64,000 nucleotides of DNA from NCBI RefSeq assembly GCF_000003815.2, contig NC_049997.1, positions 5,360,848 through 5,424,847 on the forward strand, in the 5' to 3' direction. The translations under genes were made by a program, and so were the position numbers. The stretch is from Branchiostoma floridae. Lineage: Eukaryota; Chordata; Leptocardii; Amphioxiformes; Branchiostomatidae. How positions within the stretch are numbered: the first letter of the stretch is position 1; each line of letters begins with the position of its first letter. Below, piece by piece: positions 35,496-47,400 of this stretch. The notes below the pieces were generated by a model, which had not been told where the DNA came from, did no database searches, and saw nothing but the letters and a program-made list of their open reading frames with translations.

Positions 35496-36837
35496 TTTTT
35501 CAGTCGCGACTGTGCAAACTACTTCACTTAGATCTCACTCCACTTAAACCTCACTTAAGTGCCTTTACACCAGGTGTATGGATTACTAAAAGCAATCACG
35601 TTCCAAATAGTTTACAACTGTATGACTACAAGAACGCCTGTTTGACCTGAAGTAGGCTCTATCCTGGATTGACCCTACATAACGCTCTTGGTTTGCCCAG
35701 CGTTGCCAGTAAACAAAGAATTCACACCTCATGAGGGTTCAGGGCGTACATTTTCCTTTGTTGTAACTCCTGACCGAACAATACAAGACAAATTACAGCC
35801 TGACGTGACCTGTCTATTGCAATCTATTTCCATCACTACAAGGTAATAGCTCTGTTCTTGCTGTGAATTCATATGTAACCCTGATGATGTTGCTTTGGCC
35901 TTTGGTCACAAGAATGGTTTTTGTTGTATTTGGAGGAAACTATACATTTCAGACATGTAACTATGATGCACGATTTTTTTCCAGATATATGTTAACATCG
36001 AATGGAAAGAGAAAAAGAAATGATAACGTTGCACTATGGTAGGCAAATTGCCCAACGTTGCCAGTAAACAAAGAATTTATACCTCATGAGGGTTCAAGGC
36101 GTTCATTTTCCTTTATTGTAACTCCTAACCGAACAATACAAGACAAATTACAGCCTGACGTGACCTGTCTATTGCAATCTATTTCCATCACTACAAGGTA
36201 ATAGCTCTGTTCTTGCTGTGAATTCATATGTAACCCTGATGATGTTGCTTTGGCCTTTGTTTGTTTGAACCTTTGTTTATTCATGAGAAGCTCAAATCGG
36301 CCAGCAGGCCGCTTTTCATTGAGGTCATGAGGGAGGTCAGGGTCATATAGAATATAATACAGATACAGATTTACATTCAGTACTATCTTTGGTCACAAGT
36401 ATGGTTTCTGTTGTATTTGGAGGAAACTATACATTTCAGATATGTAACTATGATGTACGATTTTTTCCAGATATATGTTAACATCGAATGGAAAGAGAAA
36501 AAGAAATGGTAACGTTGCACTATGATAGGCAAATTGCCCAACGTTGCCAGTAAACAAAGAATTTACACGTCATGAGGGTTAAAGGCGTTCATTTTCCTTT
36601 GTTGTAACTCCTAACCGAACTTAGACTTAGTCGTGCGACGCATGAGGCAGTTAGAAGGTACAATACAAGACAAATTACAGCCTGGCGTGACCTGTCCATT
36701 GCAATCTATTTTCATCACTACAAGGTAATATAGCTCTGTCCTCTCTGTGACCTGGCACATAACCCTGATGCCGTTGCTTTTGCCACTGGTCACAAGAATG
36801 GTTTCCGTTGTGTTTAGAGCAAACTATACATTTCATT

Positions 36838-37148
36838 TAAGGTGGGGTCACACGTGCGTATATATTTAAGTCCGTATGAGGCGCGCATGGGAGTATTTAC
36901 CTCCACCAGGCCCCACAGGTCGTTGTAAAAATTATAGAAATTGGACAAACGTAAACAGGTAACATGTCAGACGAGTAAGCTTGGTAGCTAACCATACTTC
37001 TCGGTCAGCTAATTCATCTGGCATGTTATGTATCTATATTTGTCCAATTTGTACTATTTTCCCCGCGACCTGTGGAGCCTGGTAGAGACTAAGAGCTTTA
37101 TACGCACCCCAAACGGACTTGAATATATATGCATGTGTGACCCTACCT
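36838..37148. mobile_element. Foldback MITE
   Basis: aaggtggggtcacacgtgcg and catgtgtgaccctaccttta are inverted ends; gacctgtgg/ccacaggtc and ttggacaaa/tttgtccaa pair inside. Confidence 0.75.
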
Positions 37149-37484
37149 TTACAGTTACGGTGGGTTTGGATGGGATCAGTGTTCCCTTGCGAATAAATTA
37201 GTTTTATCTGAATCGTGACTATGGGCCAAGAGTTGTCAAGTAGATTCTCGAACCACGATATGGTTTTACTGGCCAGACGACTCCCCTAGCGCACTATTGA
37301 CTCTCAAGTTGTGCAATTTCTACAATTAGACCACCGATTCACGGAGCCTGGTAGAGGCTATGATCTAGCCGCCAAGGCTATAATTTCAGATCACTATTGT
37401 CTGTAATTTTGATGTATAGGTACATAGATAGATAGATAGACAAATATAGGGCTAGATATCAGTAATTCATCACTTTCTACCATA

Positions 37485-37731
37485 AGGTGGTATGTCACTG
37501 CACTTGGGGCACCGGTACGGCACTGTGGGGTTCGTTCACTGCGGCACTGTTGTGTTATTTTCGCCGATTCTTTTTGAAATTCAGATATTGCGTAATACGT
37601 AACTGTATGACTTAGAAGACAACAAAATACACAAAACGTAAGAAAATTCATTCTTCATCTCTGAAATTCGTTGATCAATCTTTGGAACCCCACAGTGCCG
37701 CACCGGTGCCCCAAGTGCAGTGAGATACCTT
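37485..37731. mobile_element. MITE-A copy
   Basis: aaggtggtatgtcactgcac to caagtgcagtgagatacctt, in the intergenic left arm. Confidence 0.8.
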
Positions 37732-37973
37732 ACGTTCTACTTTCACATCAGTTGCTATGCAACATACAAAAAAAGGTTAAAAAAACAAACAATTGTGACT
37801 ACAATATCAACTTCAAAGCACACACCAGGCTTATGGTCATACTAAAATTGTTGGCATATTTCTTTTTCCCTAACCTCTATAGTACATGATTACATAGTCT
37901 AAAAACTAAACAAAATCTATCAATTTATAGCGCTGTATTTGTAACCATAGTAACTTGAGAGATTACTACTTAC

Positions 37974-38110
37974 TTTGGATCCCTCAGAAGAAAGTCAAGA
38001 AACCACACTGCTAATGTAGCGTTCTGAATCATCGAACAGAACTATTCTGCTTCTTATATGAGCAGTATCTTGGCAACATAACAAACAAACAAACCGGACG
38101 AAAATCACAA
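37974..38110 (-). promoter_or_regulatory. Promoter/5' UTR exon module P2 (facing the LOX fusion)
   Basis: Read on the minus strand: gtttgtttgtt, TATA-like catataag (about 38060-38053), a leader with gatgattcagaa and cattagcagtg, and a donor ggatccaaa|gtaagt. Strongly similar to P4 but opposite in direction. Confidence 0.55.
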
Positions 38111-38263
38111 GGAAGGGCGTGCTACACTCTCTTGAATGTTTTTCGTTGCTAGTAGCAGACCGGATGTTTAACTCATCACTAAAAGTACAGGAAATAGCCC
38201 CGCCCTGACGATGAAAAGAGTTCCATAAAAAAAAAGTTATGCTAGGCCGTGGTAATATATACG

Positions 38264-38475
38264 AGGGGTGATCAATAAGTCCTCGGCCTCACCCAGAAAT
38301 AATAAGCGCAACTCAAATTTCGAGGCACAACTTCGTAGTATGAAGCCTTTTATCAATATCTTCCAAATTTTAATTCATTGCAGTCATTACTTTCCAGGCA
38401 TTCGTTTTTTTTTAATTAGAAGGTAAGTGGCGAGAAAAACAAGGATGAATTGTGATCAGACATTTGAGTCGTGAC
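38264..38475 (+). mobile_element. Mariner-like terminus, truncated
   Basis: tatacgaggggtgatcaataagtcc resembles mariner inverted ends. The same following sequence occurs at 27930-28140. No transposase remains. Confidence 0.5.
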
Positions 38476-38728
38476 TGTGAGAGAGAAGTTGCCTACTAAC
38501 TGTGCCCTCAAACACTATTTCTCTATTAAATATTAAGACGGGCACGTTCTAAATAATTTACAACGAGTTCCTCTGTTTGGATATGGCATCCATGCATTAC
38601 TCCGAGTGTGTGCTATCAACTCTACCTTTCCTACCAGTAGAAGTATGATTATAACGTAACAGATATATTGTAGTGACAACACAGTAGCCATGGGCCGATT
38701 TGTTCTGTTTTGTTTTGTTTTGTTTTGT

Positions 38729-38834
38729 TTTGTTCCGTTGGTAGGGACCCCGCGTATAAAACACGAACAAATCCTTCAGGCTTTCCAGAACTGCCAGCAA
38801 TAGTCATCTGAAAGTTTACTCACTGGAATCCAAA
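38729..38834 (+). promoter_or_regulatory. Promoter/5' UTR exon module P3 (facing the patatin gene)
   Basis: A (ttttg)n run, then ccgttggtaggg, TATA box gtataaaac (38754-38762), a leader with gtcatctgaaagttt, and a donor ggaatccaaa|gtaagt. It could be a first exon spliced to the acceptor before 44494. Confidence 0.6.
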
Positions 38835-39062
38835 GTAAGTAGATAAAATTACTTCAACTTATTTGAAATCTTAAATGCGACACAATCATTTTAAGTTAAC
38901 GTTGTCGTTATGCGCTAGCTCTGTTCTGCGACAATTGCCACGCAGTAGACAATGTTCATAGCACTTCAAAGATTATATCTCGCATCTCTTAGAATCGAAC
39001 ACAATAAGTCCGCAATTATTTTAGATGTATATATTTCTAGACTATTAATGATTATAATGATA

Positions 39063-39768
39063 GTAGAGTCCATTCCAAGACACCATGCGGATGTTTGTTG
39101 CCATTGTTTAGAATTGATTTTAAAGTTTTGTAATTATATGTCTAGGACATTTGATACTTCAGAAATATTTTTAACACTGTTTCAACTTTATAAATATTTC
39201 CCTGGTCCTGTAAAACTTTCGAAATATTCATGGTGTGGAATTGGATACTTCTAATGGTTTCTAAATAATTATAACAGCATTCTACCATTATTTACCATTT
39301 TCTACCATTTTTTGTAAATGGTTCAGTGGGCTGGGAAGATAGCGATTCACACATCCTTGCAAAGTATGGTTGGGTGCCATGCAACAATGGCCCACCACAA
39401 AGGATCCACCAGTGCCCAGCAGTGAAATCTAAAAATATACAGATGCAACAATAGGGCTTACTTTTATGGGGGCAATAAACTAATTATACCATTTGGCCAG
39501 GTTTACCATTTTTTGTAAATATTTGTAAATGTGAAATAATCACAGAGAGGTTTCACAATTATTCTAAATAAAGATATTTTTGTACAGTTACTTTCAAAAT
39601 GTTTCTAAAATATTCAAAGAAATTCAAATAAATGAGTATTTTCTTAGTCAATTTTTTGAAAATAATTTAATTATTGTGGCTCAGATATTCTTTTATTCAA
39701 AATAATTCAGACTAATTATAAATATCGCCTAAAAACCCTCATGGTGTCTTGGAATGGACTCTATGATT
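39063..39768. mobile_element. AT-rich element with inverted ends
   Basis: tagagtccattccaagacacc and ggtgtcttggaatggactct form about 25-bp inverted ends around about 700 bp of AT-rich sequence without an ORF. Confidence 0.65.
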
Positions 39769-40129
39769 GTTAATTAATAATTAGTTATAAATAAGCAGCA
39801 ATAAGGTTAGACTGATATTAACAACCAAATTAGTGTACCGCTTTATACCTATCATCGTTTCTCTAATGCTATTTCTATCAGGTACTTATTATAATAAGTT
39901 TCTATTTTAACGTCATGCTTCAGATATAAGTTATACCATCATTTATCAGTCTGCTATAAGAAGACCGTCACGGTCTGGGTTTGAGTTTTTCTAGACTTTT
40001 ACTTTGCCTGTATATACCACCAATCAGTATATGTTTGGACTTGATGGTGAATCTGCTGGTTGGTTGGTCAGTGGTCAGTTCTCTGGTTGATATGCTTTGT
40101 TGGTGGTCTGCTTGATCGATAAGTTAATT

Positions 40130-40308
40130 GGTTGGTTGGTCGGTCGGTCGGTCGGTCGGTCGGTCGGTTGGTTGGTTGGTCGTTCTGTCTGTCTGTCTGT
40201 CTGTCTGTCTGCATGTCTGTCTGTATGTCTGTCTGTCTGTCTGTCGGTCGGTCGGTCAAGGTCTTACCGCGTCATGAACGTCGGTCGGTCGGTCGGTTGG
40301 TTGGTCGT

Positions 40309-40342
<34 letters not shown>

Positions 40343-40420
40343 GGTCTGTCGGTCGGTCTGTCTGTCGGTCGGTCGGTCTGTCTGTCGGTCGGTCGGTCAA
40401 GGTCTTACCGCGTCATGAAC
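40130..40420. repeat. Tetranucleotide repeats in a higher-order duplication
   Basis: (tcgg)n, (ttgg)n and (tctg)n blocks ending in tcaaggtcttaccgcgtcat; the whole arrangement occurs twice. Confidence 0.9.
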
Positions 40421-40460
40421 ATCAAGACTATAGCACGCACTTCATAGTGGCTTTCTTTTG

Positions 40461-40584
40461 GTTTGTTTGTCAAATCGCTAAGAAACGACCCTTATAAAAA
40501 TCAGAATTACTTCAGTCCGATGATTCAGAATGCCAAATTAACATTAGCAGTGATGCTCTTAAATTTCTTCCAAAGGGATCCAAA
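40461..40584 (+). promoter_or_regulatory. Promoter/5' UTR exon module P4 (facing the patatin gene)
   Basis: gtttgtttgt, TATA box cttataaaaa (40491-40500), a leader with gatgattcagaa and cattagcagtg, and a donor ggatccaaa|gtaagc. Inverted partner of P2. Confidence 0.55.
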
Positions 40585-40779
40585 GTAAGCACTTAGTAGT
40601 AATCTCTCACGTTACCATGGTTACAAATGTAATGATATCAATTTACCCTGTCACTGTCTGTTTATATACAATATATGTTGAGAATAAAGAAATAATCATT
40701 TTAGTACGACCAGACGTAATACAGGCCACTTCTTTTCCTACTTTGCGTCGCTTTATTGTACATGTCAACAAATTGTAAA

Positions 40780-41600
40780 TGTATAGTTTGCTTCAAACAC
40801 AACAGAAACCATTCTTGTGACCAAAGGCGCACGCAACAGCATCAGGGTTATGCGTGAGGTCACTGAGAGGACAGGGCAATCACATTGTAGTGATGAAAAT
40901 AGATTGCAATAGACAGGTCACGCCAAACTGTAGTTTGTCTTGTATTGTGTGGTTAGGAGAAAAATGAACGCCTTTAACCCTCATGGGGTGTGAATTCTTT
41001 GTTTACTAGCAACGTTGGGCAACCATGGGCGTTACGGTGGACTCTCACTGTACTTGGGGTACCGGTGCGGTACTGCGCGGTTCGTAGATGACTCAACAAA
41101 TTTCAGAGATAAAGAACGAATTTTCTTCAGTTTTGTGCATTTTTTGTCTTCTAAGTTATACGTTTACGTATTACGCAATATCTAAATTATCAAAAATCGC
41201 GAAAATAACACAACAGTGTCGCAGTGAACGAACCCTGCAGTGCCGCACCGGCGCCCCAAGTGCAGTGAGATTCCACCTTTATATAGGGTGAGACAGAACC
41301 AATTTCAGGTCAAACAGGGGTCATTGTAGCCATACAGTTGTAAGCTATTTGAACTTAATTCCTTTTAGTACTCCATACGACTGGTGTAAAGGCACTTAAG
41401 TGAGGTTAGTACATAGTTTACACTGAAAACATAGCTTCTTTGTTCATCTTATAACCCTAATCCCATCAAAACACACCGGATATGTTTCGGCGTTGTACAT
41501 TTTGTCAAGTTATGGGAACTCTTTCCATCGTTAAGGTGGGGCCATTTCCTGTACTTTTCAGTGTTCAGTTAAACACCAAGACTGCTACTAGCAACAACAA
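40780..41600. repeat. Right arm of the intergenic inverted repeat
   Basis: Matches 35040-36840 in reverse, in the same outward order from the promoter modules. A MITE-A copy (41034-41278) interrupts it. Confidence 0.65.
41034..41278. mobile_element. MITE-A copy
   Basis: ggtggactctcactgtactt to gtgcagtgagattccacctt. It interrupts the right arm at a place unlike the left-arm copy, so it inserted independently. Confidence 0.8.
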
Positions 41601-41639
41601 ACATTATTCTAGGAATAAAAACTGAACTTAACAATACAA

Positions 41640-41985
41640 AAATGATAATAATATCTTTATTGCACAACAATTGTACGAGGTACAAAGTATGGTATCTACA
41701 TAAATACAGTTCTATAGCTTAAATAACTAATACAGGAGTTGTAGTATGGAATAAGTTTCTTACAATCATTGAGGGCTTTTACAATCATTTGAGAAATTTC
41801 TAATGTCTAAACCTTCTTTGATATACTTTTCTATATCTGCCATGCAGGAATTGTCACATGCCATGATGTATTTGAATTTGCACTTCATGTCCATTGAAAT
41901 AAAGCCTTGTGTATAAAATGACAACCTTCTGTATAGAGAATAAACGTAGAAGAAGTAAGACTTTTATTCATTTTCTCGGATTAAT
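41640..41985 (-). mobile_element. Probable LINE 3' tail
   Basis: Ends with ataatatctttattgcacaac; a short frame reads MDMKCKFKYIMACDNSCMAD. Family uncertain. Confidence 0.4.
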
Positions 41986-42159
41986 GTCGACTGGAATTTA
42001 AACTGCTTCCAATCTAAAATTTTTACTTTTTCAGCGTAACAGAAAGTCCTGGATATTCTATGTGAATATATTGATAATTCTGAATAAATAAGTAGAGCAT
42101 CCGACGAACATTGATGTTCGAGAATTCTTTTTTTTTTGTGAACGTTCAGTCTAAATGTG

Positions 42160-42390
42160 GTACCTCGCTGCACTTGGGGCACCGGTGCGGCATTCTTGTG
42201 TTATTTTCGCCGATTTTTTTTTCTTACAATTTAGAATCTGCGTAATACGTAAAACTATGACTTAGAAGACAGCATAATGCACAAAACGTAAGAAAATTCG
42301 TTCTTGTTTCTGTAATTCGTTGAGTAATCTTTCGAACCCCACTGTGCCGCAACAGTGCCCAAAGTGCAGTGAGACACCACTTTTAGGTAT
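42160..42390. mobile_element. MITE-A copy
   Basis: Starts ggtacctcgctgcacttggg and ends aagtgcagtgagacaccact. The left half is shortened. Confidence 0.75.
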
Positions 42391-42429
42391 ATATGTCTCT
42401 TAACAGGGGCTGTTGTGGACATATGGTAC

Positions 42430-42975
42430 ATGATACGGTACATGTACATGTACACCGCGCCAAAACAGCCTGAGAACGCCACCACTTCAAAATCAAACAA
42501 AGGCTTCGTTGTCTTACCTCGGAAGCATGCAATCAACTGGGGCTACCAACTCTCCAGCAAAGACGTGAACAGCTTACTGTGAAATTCGGCCGCACCTTGT
42601 TGCAATCCAGAACATTCAGACAGTGGCTTCCACCAACACGAGGCGAAACCAGTGGGCGACTCACCAGATCACACGGCAAGCTGACCACTATCAATGCCAG
42701 AACAGAGCGATATAAGAACAGTACAATTCCGCACATCGTCAGACTACTGAACTCATAGACTGCGTTGTTTTTACCATATGCGTTGATTTTATTGCTCAAT
42801 CAAATATGTAAATTTTAGATATCTTAATACGCTGACAAATATGAATGATTTTAAATGTCCGTGTAAAGTTTATTATGGTACGTTGATGTATGTACAAGAG
42901 CAATTCAGGGCCTAGTGTCAGAGCCCTGCCATTCTGTACATGTTGAGCACCAAATAAAACCGTTATTATTATTAA
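42430..42975 (+). mobile_element. LINE C-terminal fragment and 3' UTR
   Basis: Encodes LGLPTLQQRREQLTVKFGRT and ERYKNSTIPHIVRLLN then a stop, the usual end of CR1-like polyproteins. It terminates in aataaaaccgttattatt. Confidence 0.75.
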
Positions 42976-43127
42976 CCTTATTCCAATTACACTCCTTACG
43001 TAACATGTAGACGCGGCATATAGACCAGCTTTACAACAACTTGGACACTCAAGGAATGTCTGGTTCCTACAAAACTCGAAACCTACAAAGTTTCGAGTTC
43101 CTACAAAGGAAACCAGATATGGTGAAA

Positions 43128-43438
43128 GGTGTACTCTCGCTGCACTTGCGTCAAGTTTGCGTCACTGTGGGATTCGTTCGCTGCGTCACTGTTTTGTTAC
43201 TTTCTCCGATATTTTATAATTTAGATTGCGGGGTACGAAAGATACTAAACGATTTTCAGAGAAAAAGAACGAATTTTCTTTCTTACTTTTTGTGTATTTT
43301 GTCGTCTTCTAAGTCATACTTTTACGTATGTCGCAATATCTAAATTATAAAAGATGGGAGAAAATAACAAAGCAGTGAAGCAGTGAACGAACCCCGCAAT
43401 GCCGCCAGCGTGCCCCAAGTCCGGTGAGAGAGCACCTT
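43128..43438. mobile_element. MITE-A copy
   Basis: ggtgtactctcgctgcactt to gtccggtgagagagcacctt; a longer, more diverged copy. Confidence 0.7.
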
Positions 43439-43694
43439 AAAGGTTTTTTTGAGGTGGCGGTATTATGGCACCTGGTGGAATTATGATAGTCAATGTTATA
43501 TTTTCCTAATATCTATAGCATATTCCAGACGGTGTTGTCGTACCATGCGAACAATGCCAACACGATCCACATATTAATGGCATCAATTTTTATTGACCAT
43601 TATGAGTTATGGGTATTTAACAGTCTTTTTAGCTATGTCTCCTGTAGGCATTAGCTTGTTCTGTCAGAAGCTGAAGAAGAATGACAGACAACAC

Positions 43695-43921
43695 CATAGG
43701 AAAAACTATTGTCCTAAAGCCCCGTTTACAAATCAAGAATTTAGCTCTTACAAGTTAGTTGTTAAACCAGTTTTTCAAGTTAGCTGTACTTGTATGCACT
43801 TGTTTCAGCTAGTTCATTCTAGTGACGCTGAAAAAGAGTGGTGGATGTCACTGGAAACGTCCGGAAGTAAATATCCGTTTTTTTATCCAGTTGCAGAGAT
43901 TGAATTGCATTTGAATATTGC
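43695..43921 (+). repeat. Dispersed repeat
   Basis: ccagttcattctagtg-type core and acgtccggaagtaaatatcc, repeated at 52195-52355. Confidence 0.55.
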
Positions 43922-44395
43922 TAAAGCTAAGGGCACAACCCGCCGTACGTGCTGCCTACGTACCAAAACGTGGGCAATCTTTTGGGATCCGTAAGTGGTA
44001 AGTACCACCGCCGTACGAACGCGCGCGTAGGGAATCCGGCGGATTTTGGAGCACGCAGACACGCCGTAGAACTTTACGTGCAGGCAAAACCTTGTGCGCC
44101 ATCCGGCTGCGCCCACCGTTCGTGCCAGTACGGCCGACGCGCCTGCCCTGTACAGCCTGAATAATCTCCAAGCAGATTCCTCCGGTGGCATAAAACAGTA
44201 ACACCGCCTCCGCGGTGGCAAATTATACTCCTCTGCCGGCTAAACTCCTTCCCCAGCTTATGTTACTGTTTTATGCCACCGGAGGAATCTGCTTGGAGAT
44301 TACAGCCTGAACGTTTTCAGAAAGAAATACGTGGCGGACGTGGCCTCCCCAAAAAACGTACGGACAAATTGCACGTACGGTGGGTTGTGACATAA
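43922..44395. mobile_element. MITE-F copy interrupted by a MULE-like MITE
   Basis: Ends gctaagggcacaacccgccg and cggtgggttgtgacataagc are inverted. A second copy is at 50776-51110. The middle is broken by the element at 44162-44302. Confidence 0.75.
44162..44302. mobile_element. Foldback MITE, MULE-like, 9-bp target duplication
   Basis: About 42 bp perfect inverted ends starting taatctccaagcagattcct. The 9-bp direct repeat cagcctgaa flanks it (44153-44161 and 44303-44311). A 9-bp duplication is typical of Mutator-like elements. Confidence 0.85.
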
Positions 44396-44493
44396 GCTTT
44401 ACCTGGATGTCTAATCTTCATAAACGTATAGAGATAAGATTGTGTTTAGATGAAGATAGCATGTATATTTATACACTACGTTTTTCCACGCAG

Positions 44494-47400
44494 GCTTACA
44501 ATTCAGCTCTGAGTTACATCAAACGAAGCCTCTAAAACTGTGAGTATGGGGCAACGTGGATCCAGACCGGTGCCGATCCTCCCTACAACCGTCGGAGCTC
44601 GGTGGGCTGATCACCGTTTCAAGTTTGAGAATCTCGTCTTCGAGGGAGGAGGGGCAAAAGGCATCGCGTACATCGGAGTATGTAAGGTGAGGACAATTTG
44701 ATGTATTCGATTTGATTTGATTTAATTTATTTGCACATAAAAAGAAAGTGCAGAGTAAAGTTGAAAGATAGCATACAGAATGTCCTTGGTTAAACCCCCT
44801 TCACACGGGAGCTCGAATGAGCCGGAATGCCGTCAGAGCGAAATTGTTTTTCTATTCCTGGCAATTCCTGGCAATTCGTACTGCATTCCGGATATTCGTC
44901 CCCGTTCTTTTGGCCAGCTCAAACGTTTTTGACATGTCAAAAACTGTCGAGGTGCATTAGAAGTGGAGAAATATCGAATGGCTTTCCAAGTGGATTCTAA
45001 GTGGATTCTAACTATTATAACTGCAGTACGACCGCATTCTTATCTCATTCGATGGAGAACCGAAACGGCAAGCCACTTCGAATCCTGCCCGAATGTGACC
45101 AATAAAATAGTATCTGGAATACACTACGAATTCCCAGGAATGCATGAATTTTCACTCTGACGGCATTTGGGCTCATTCCTTCTCGTGTGAAGGGGATATA
45201 AGGCCCATTTGGAATTCCCATTCAGAATGGCCCCGAATGTGGCACGAATTTTGCAAATACTAGTACTTCATTCCGGCTGGTTCTGCTTGATTCCAGTGTG
45301 TAGGCCCTATTAGAGAGGGAGAAGCCAAATAGGCTTATACAGGTCTATCTGGCCCGAAGAGGAAAAAAAGTCTTGTTTATTTTTTCTGAAATCCATAAGA
45401 TTTACTTGCTGTGGCGCTTATATAAGGTTATGTGGTCAGCTTTTTCAAAAATAATTTTTTCCGTAAATAAAATGTTTCCAGTCATGAACAGAGACGAGGG
45501 GGATACAAGCTAAGCCACATTTGGGACGGCATTCTTGTTGCTGCAGCGCCACCTACATCGGCTATAAGTAGCAGCAAAAAGTAGTTTCCAGTCATTCTAC
45601 CCTGATGATGGTGTTCGACAGACATCGAAACGTTGGAAGTAAGTACTCCTTGCTTGTGCCAAAAGAGCCTTACAATATGAATTTTTATTTCCTTTTTGTT
45701 TTTGTTCAGGTTTTGGAGGATGCCCAGATTCTGCCCCATATCAAACGGTTCGCGGGAACCAGCGCAGGCGCAATCACAGCCGCCCTCCTCGCTATCGGTC
45801 TAACGCCACAAGAGATGCTGGAAGAACTGAGTTCGAAAAATCTACTGGACGTTGTGTTAGGTAAGAGGAACATTAATTTCAATCTGGCTATTTAGTTTTG
45901 TCGATGGTCTTCCTTTTAGATCGGAATAAGCCCTATCACAGAGGTGACCTCGCACGCGCGGGTGAGAGGAACTCTGGATAATATGTCAAAGTTGAATGCC
46001 CTCAGACGTAAACAGTCTGACGTCTCTACTATTGTTTCGATTTGTGTAACAATGTCCGGAACGTAATCGCGCCTGCAAAATGGCGGGTTGTTGATTTTCT
46101 GAGAGCCGTCAACTCTGACATATTACCCATAGTTCCTCTCACCCGCGCGTGCGTGGTCACCTCTGTGAAAGAGCTTGTAAAGTGACCGCCCGGTGAAAGT
46201 GTACGTGGAAAAAAGACGCAATCTATTGTGTATAATATATAATCATTATTTACCTTCGCCAAGAAGGTTACGTTTTGGGAAGCGTTTGTATGTAGAAGAC
46301 CAGCATAACTCAAGAACGCCTGGATGGATTGTATTAATATTCGGTATGTGGGTAGGTCTTTATAATAATGAAAGACCTTTATTGTACATTCATGCCTCGA
46401 CGGGCTAGGTACAGGTCACTGATAACAGACATGACTGATAACAGAATAACAAACATATGAAAAAAAAAAAACAGGATACAATTTAACTAGTTGAAGGTAC
46501 TAAGCTAACAGGATGGTCGACATCTTCTCGCTTCTTTGTACAGGTGTAGATATAAGAACATATAATGTTTGATATACAGGGTTTGTCTAGGCGCATCAAA
46601 AATAGAAATTTATCCGTTGCATTAAGATGTTCAAAATATGGGAACTCTTTTCTGATATATCCATAAAGCACAATCCGTTCATTATGGTACAATGTACAGT
46701 GTAAAATAAAATACTGTTCATCTTCTACATGTTGTAGATCACAAAATTGGCAGACTCTATGCTGCAGGGGGGTGCGGTTGTGCCTTCCAGCTTCGATATG
46801 TAACTTGTGGCAACTAATCCGGAGTTTAGTGACAGCTACTCTGTGCTGTATGTTTTTCACCATCAGATATTCTTCTTCTTTATAAATAGTCTTGAATAAT
46901 CTATAGGTTCGTAATTTGTTACCGAAAGATTTGTCCCGGTTGTCATTGTGTATTTCGGTTCTAAATGTTTGAATGTAAATATACTTTAATCGTTGGCTGA
47001 TGGCGTTGGTTATAGGTAATAGGTTTGTTCCTGGAGATATTTGAGATCTCCATATGTAGGCAAAACCGCATTCCTCCAGTATCTTACGAACGCCGGACGC
47101 CCAGCACTTATTTCCATTATCATCTAGTTGTAATTGACAAGATAGGGCGTCGGCTTGTAGACTGTCAGCTGGCACGTTTTGACGGATTCTTAGAAAGTGT
47201 TTGATAGCGTTCAGGGAGGCTTCCAGTTGAATGGGGTACCTCCCTAATTCCGCTCTTGTGGCAAGGTTAGATGCTGGTCTGGGGACATTTAGTGCTTGTT
47301 TGCAGAATTTAAGGTGAACAGATTCAATGGGACAGGTTTTAGGGCTTTTAAATGCGCCCCATATTTCTGAGCCATAAAGTAGAATAGGTTTGACACATGC

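Larger units (their letters stand above)
35030..36850. repeat. Tandem and inverted repeat block of the intergenic region
   Basis: A unit beginning near tgcccaacgttgccagtaaacaaag occurs at about 35693, 36052 and 36537. Units are about 360-480 bp and the second carries an insertion. The same unit lies inverted at 40780-41030. The outer part (35040-35200 and 35500-35650) matches 41340-41600 inverted. Another plus-oriented fragment is at 34540-34760. Confidence 0.7.

Noticed and set aside
40097-40497. VGRSVGRSVCLSVCLS frames
   Set aside because: Tetranucleotide repeat read in frame.
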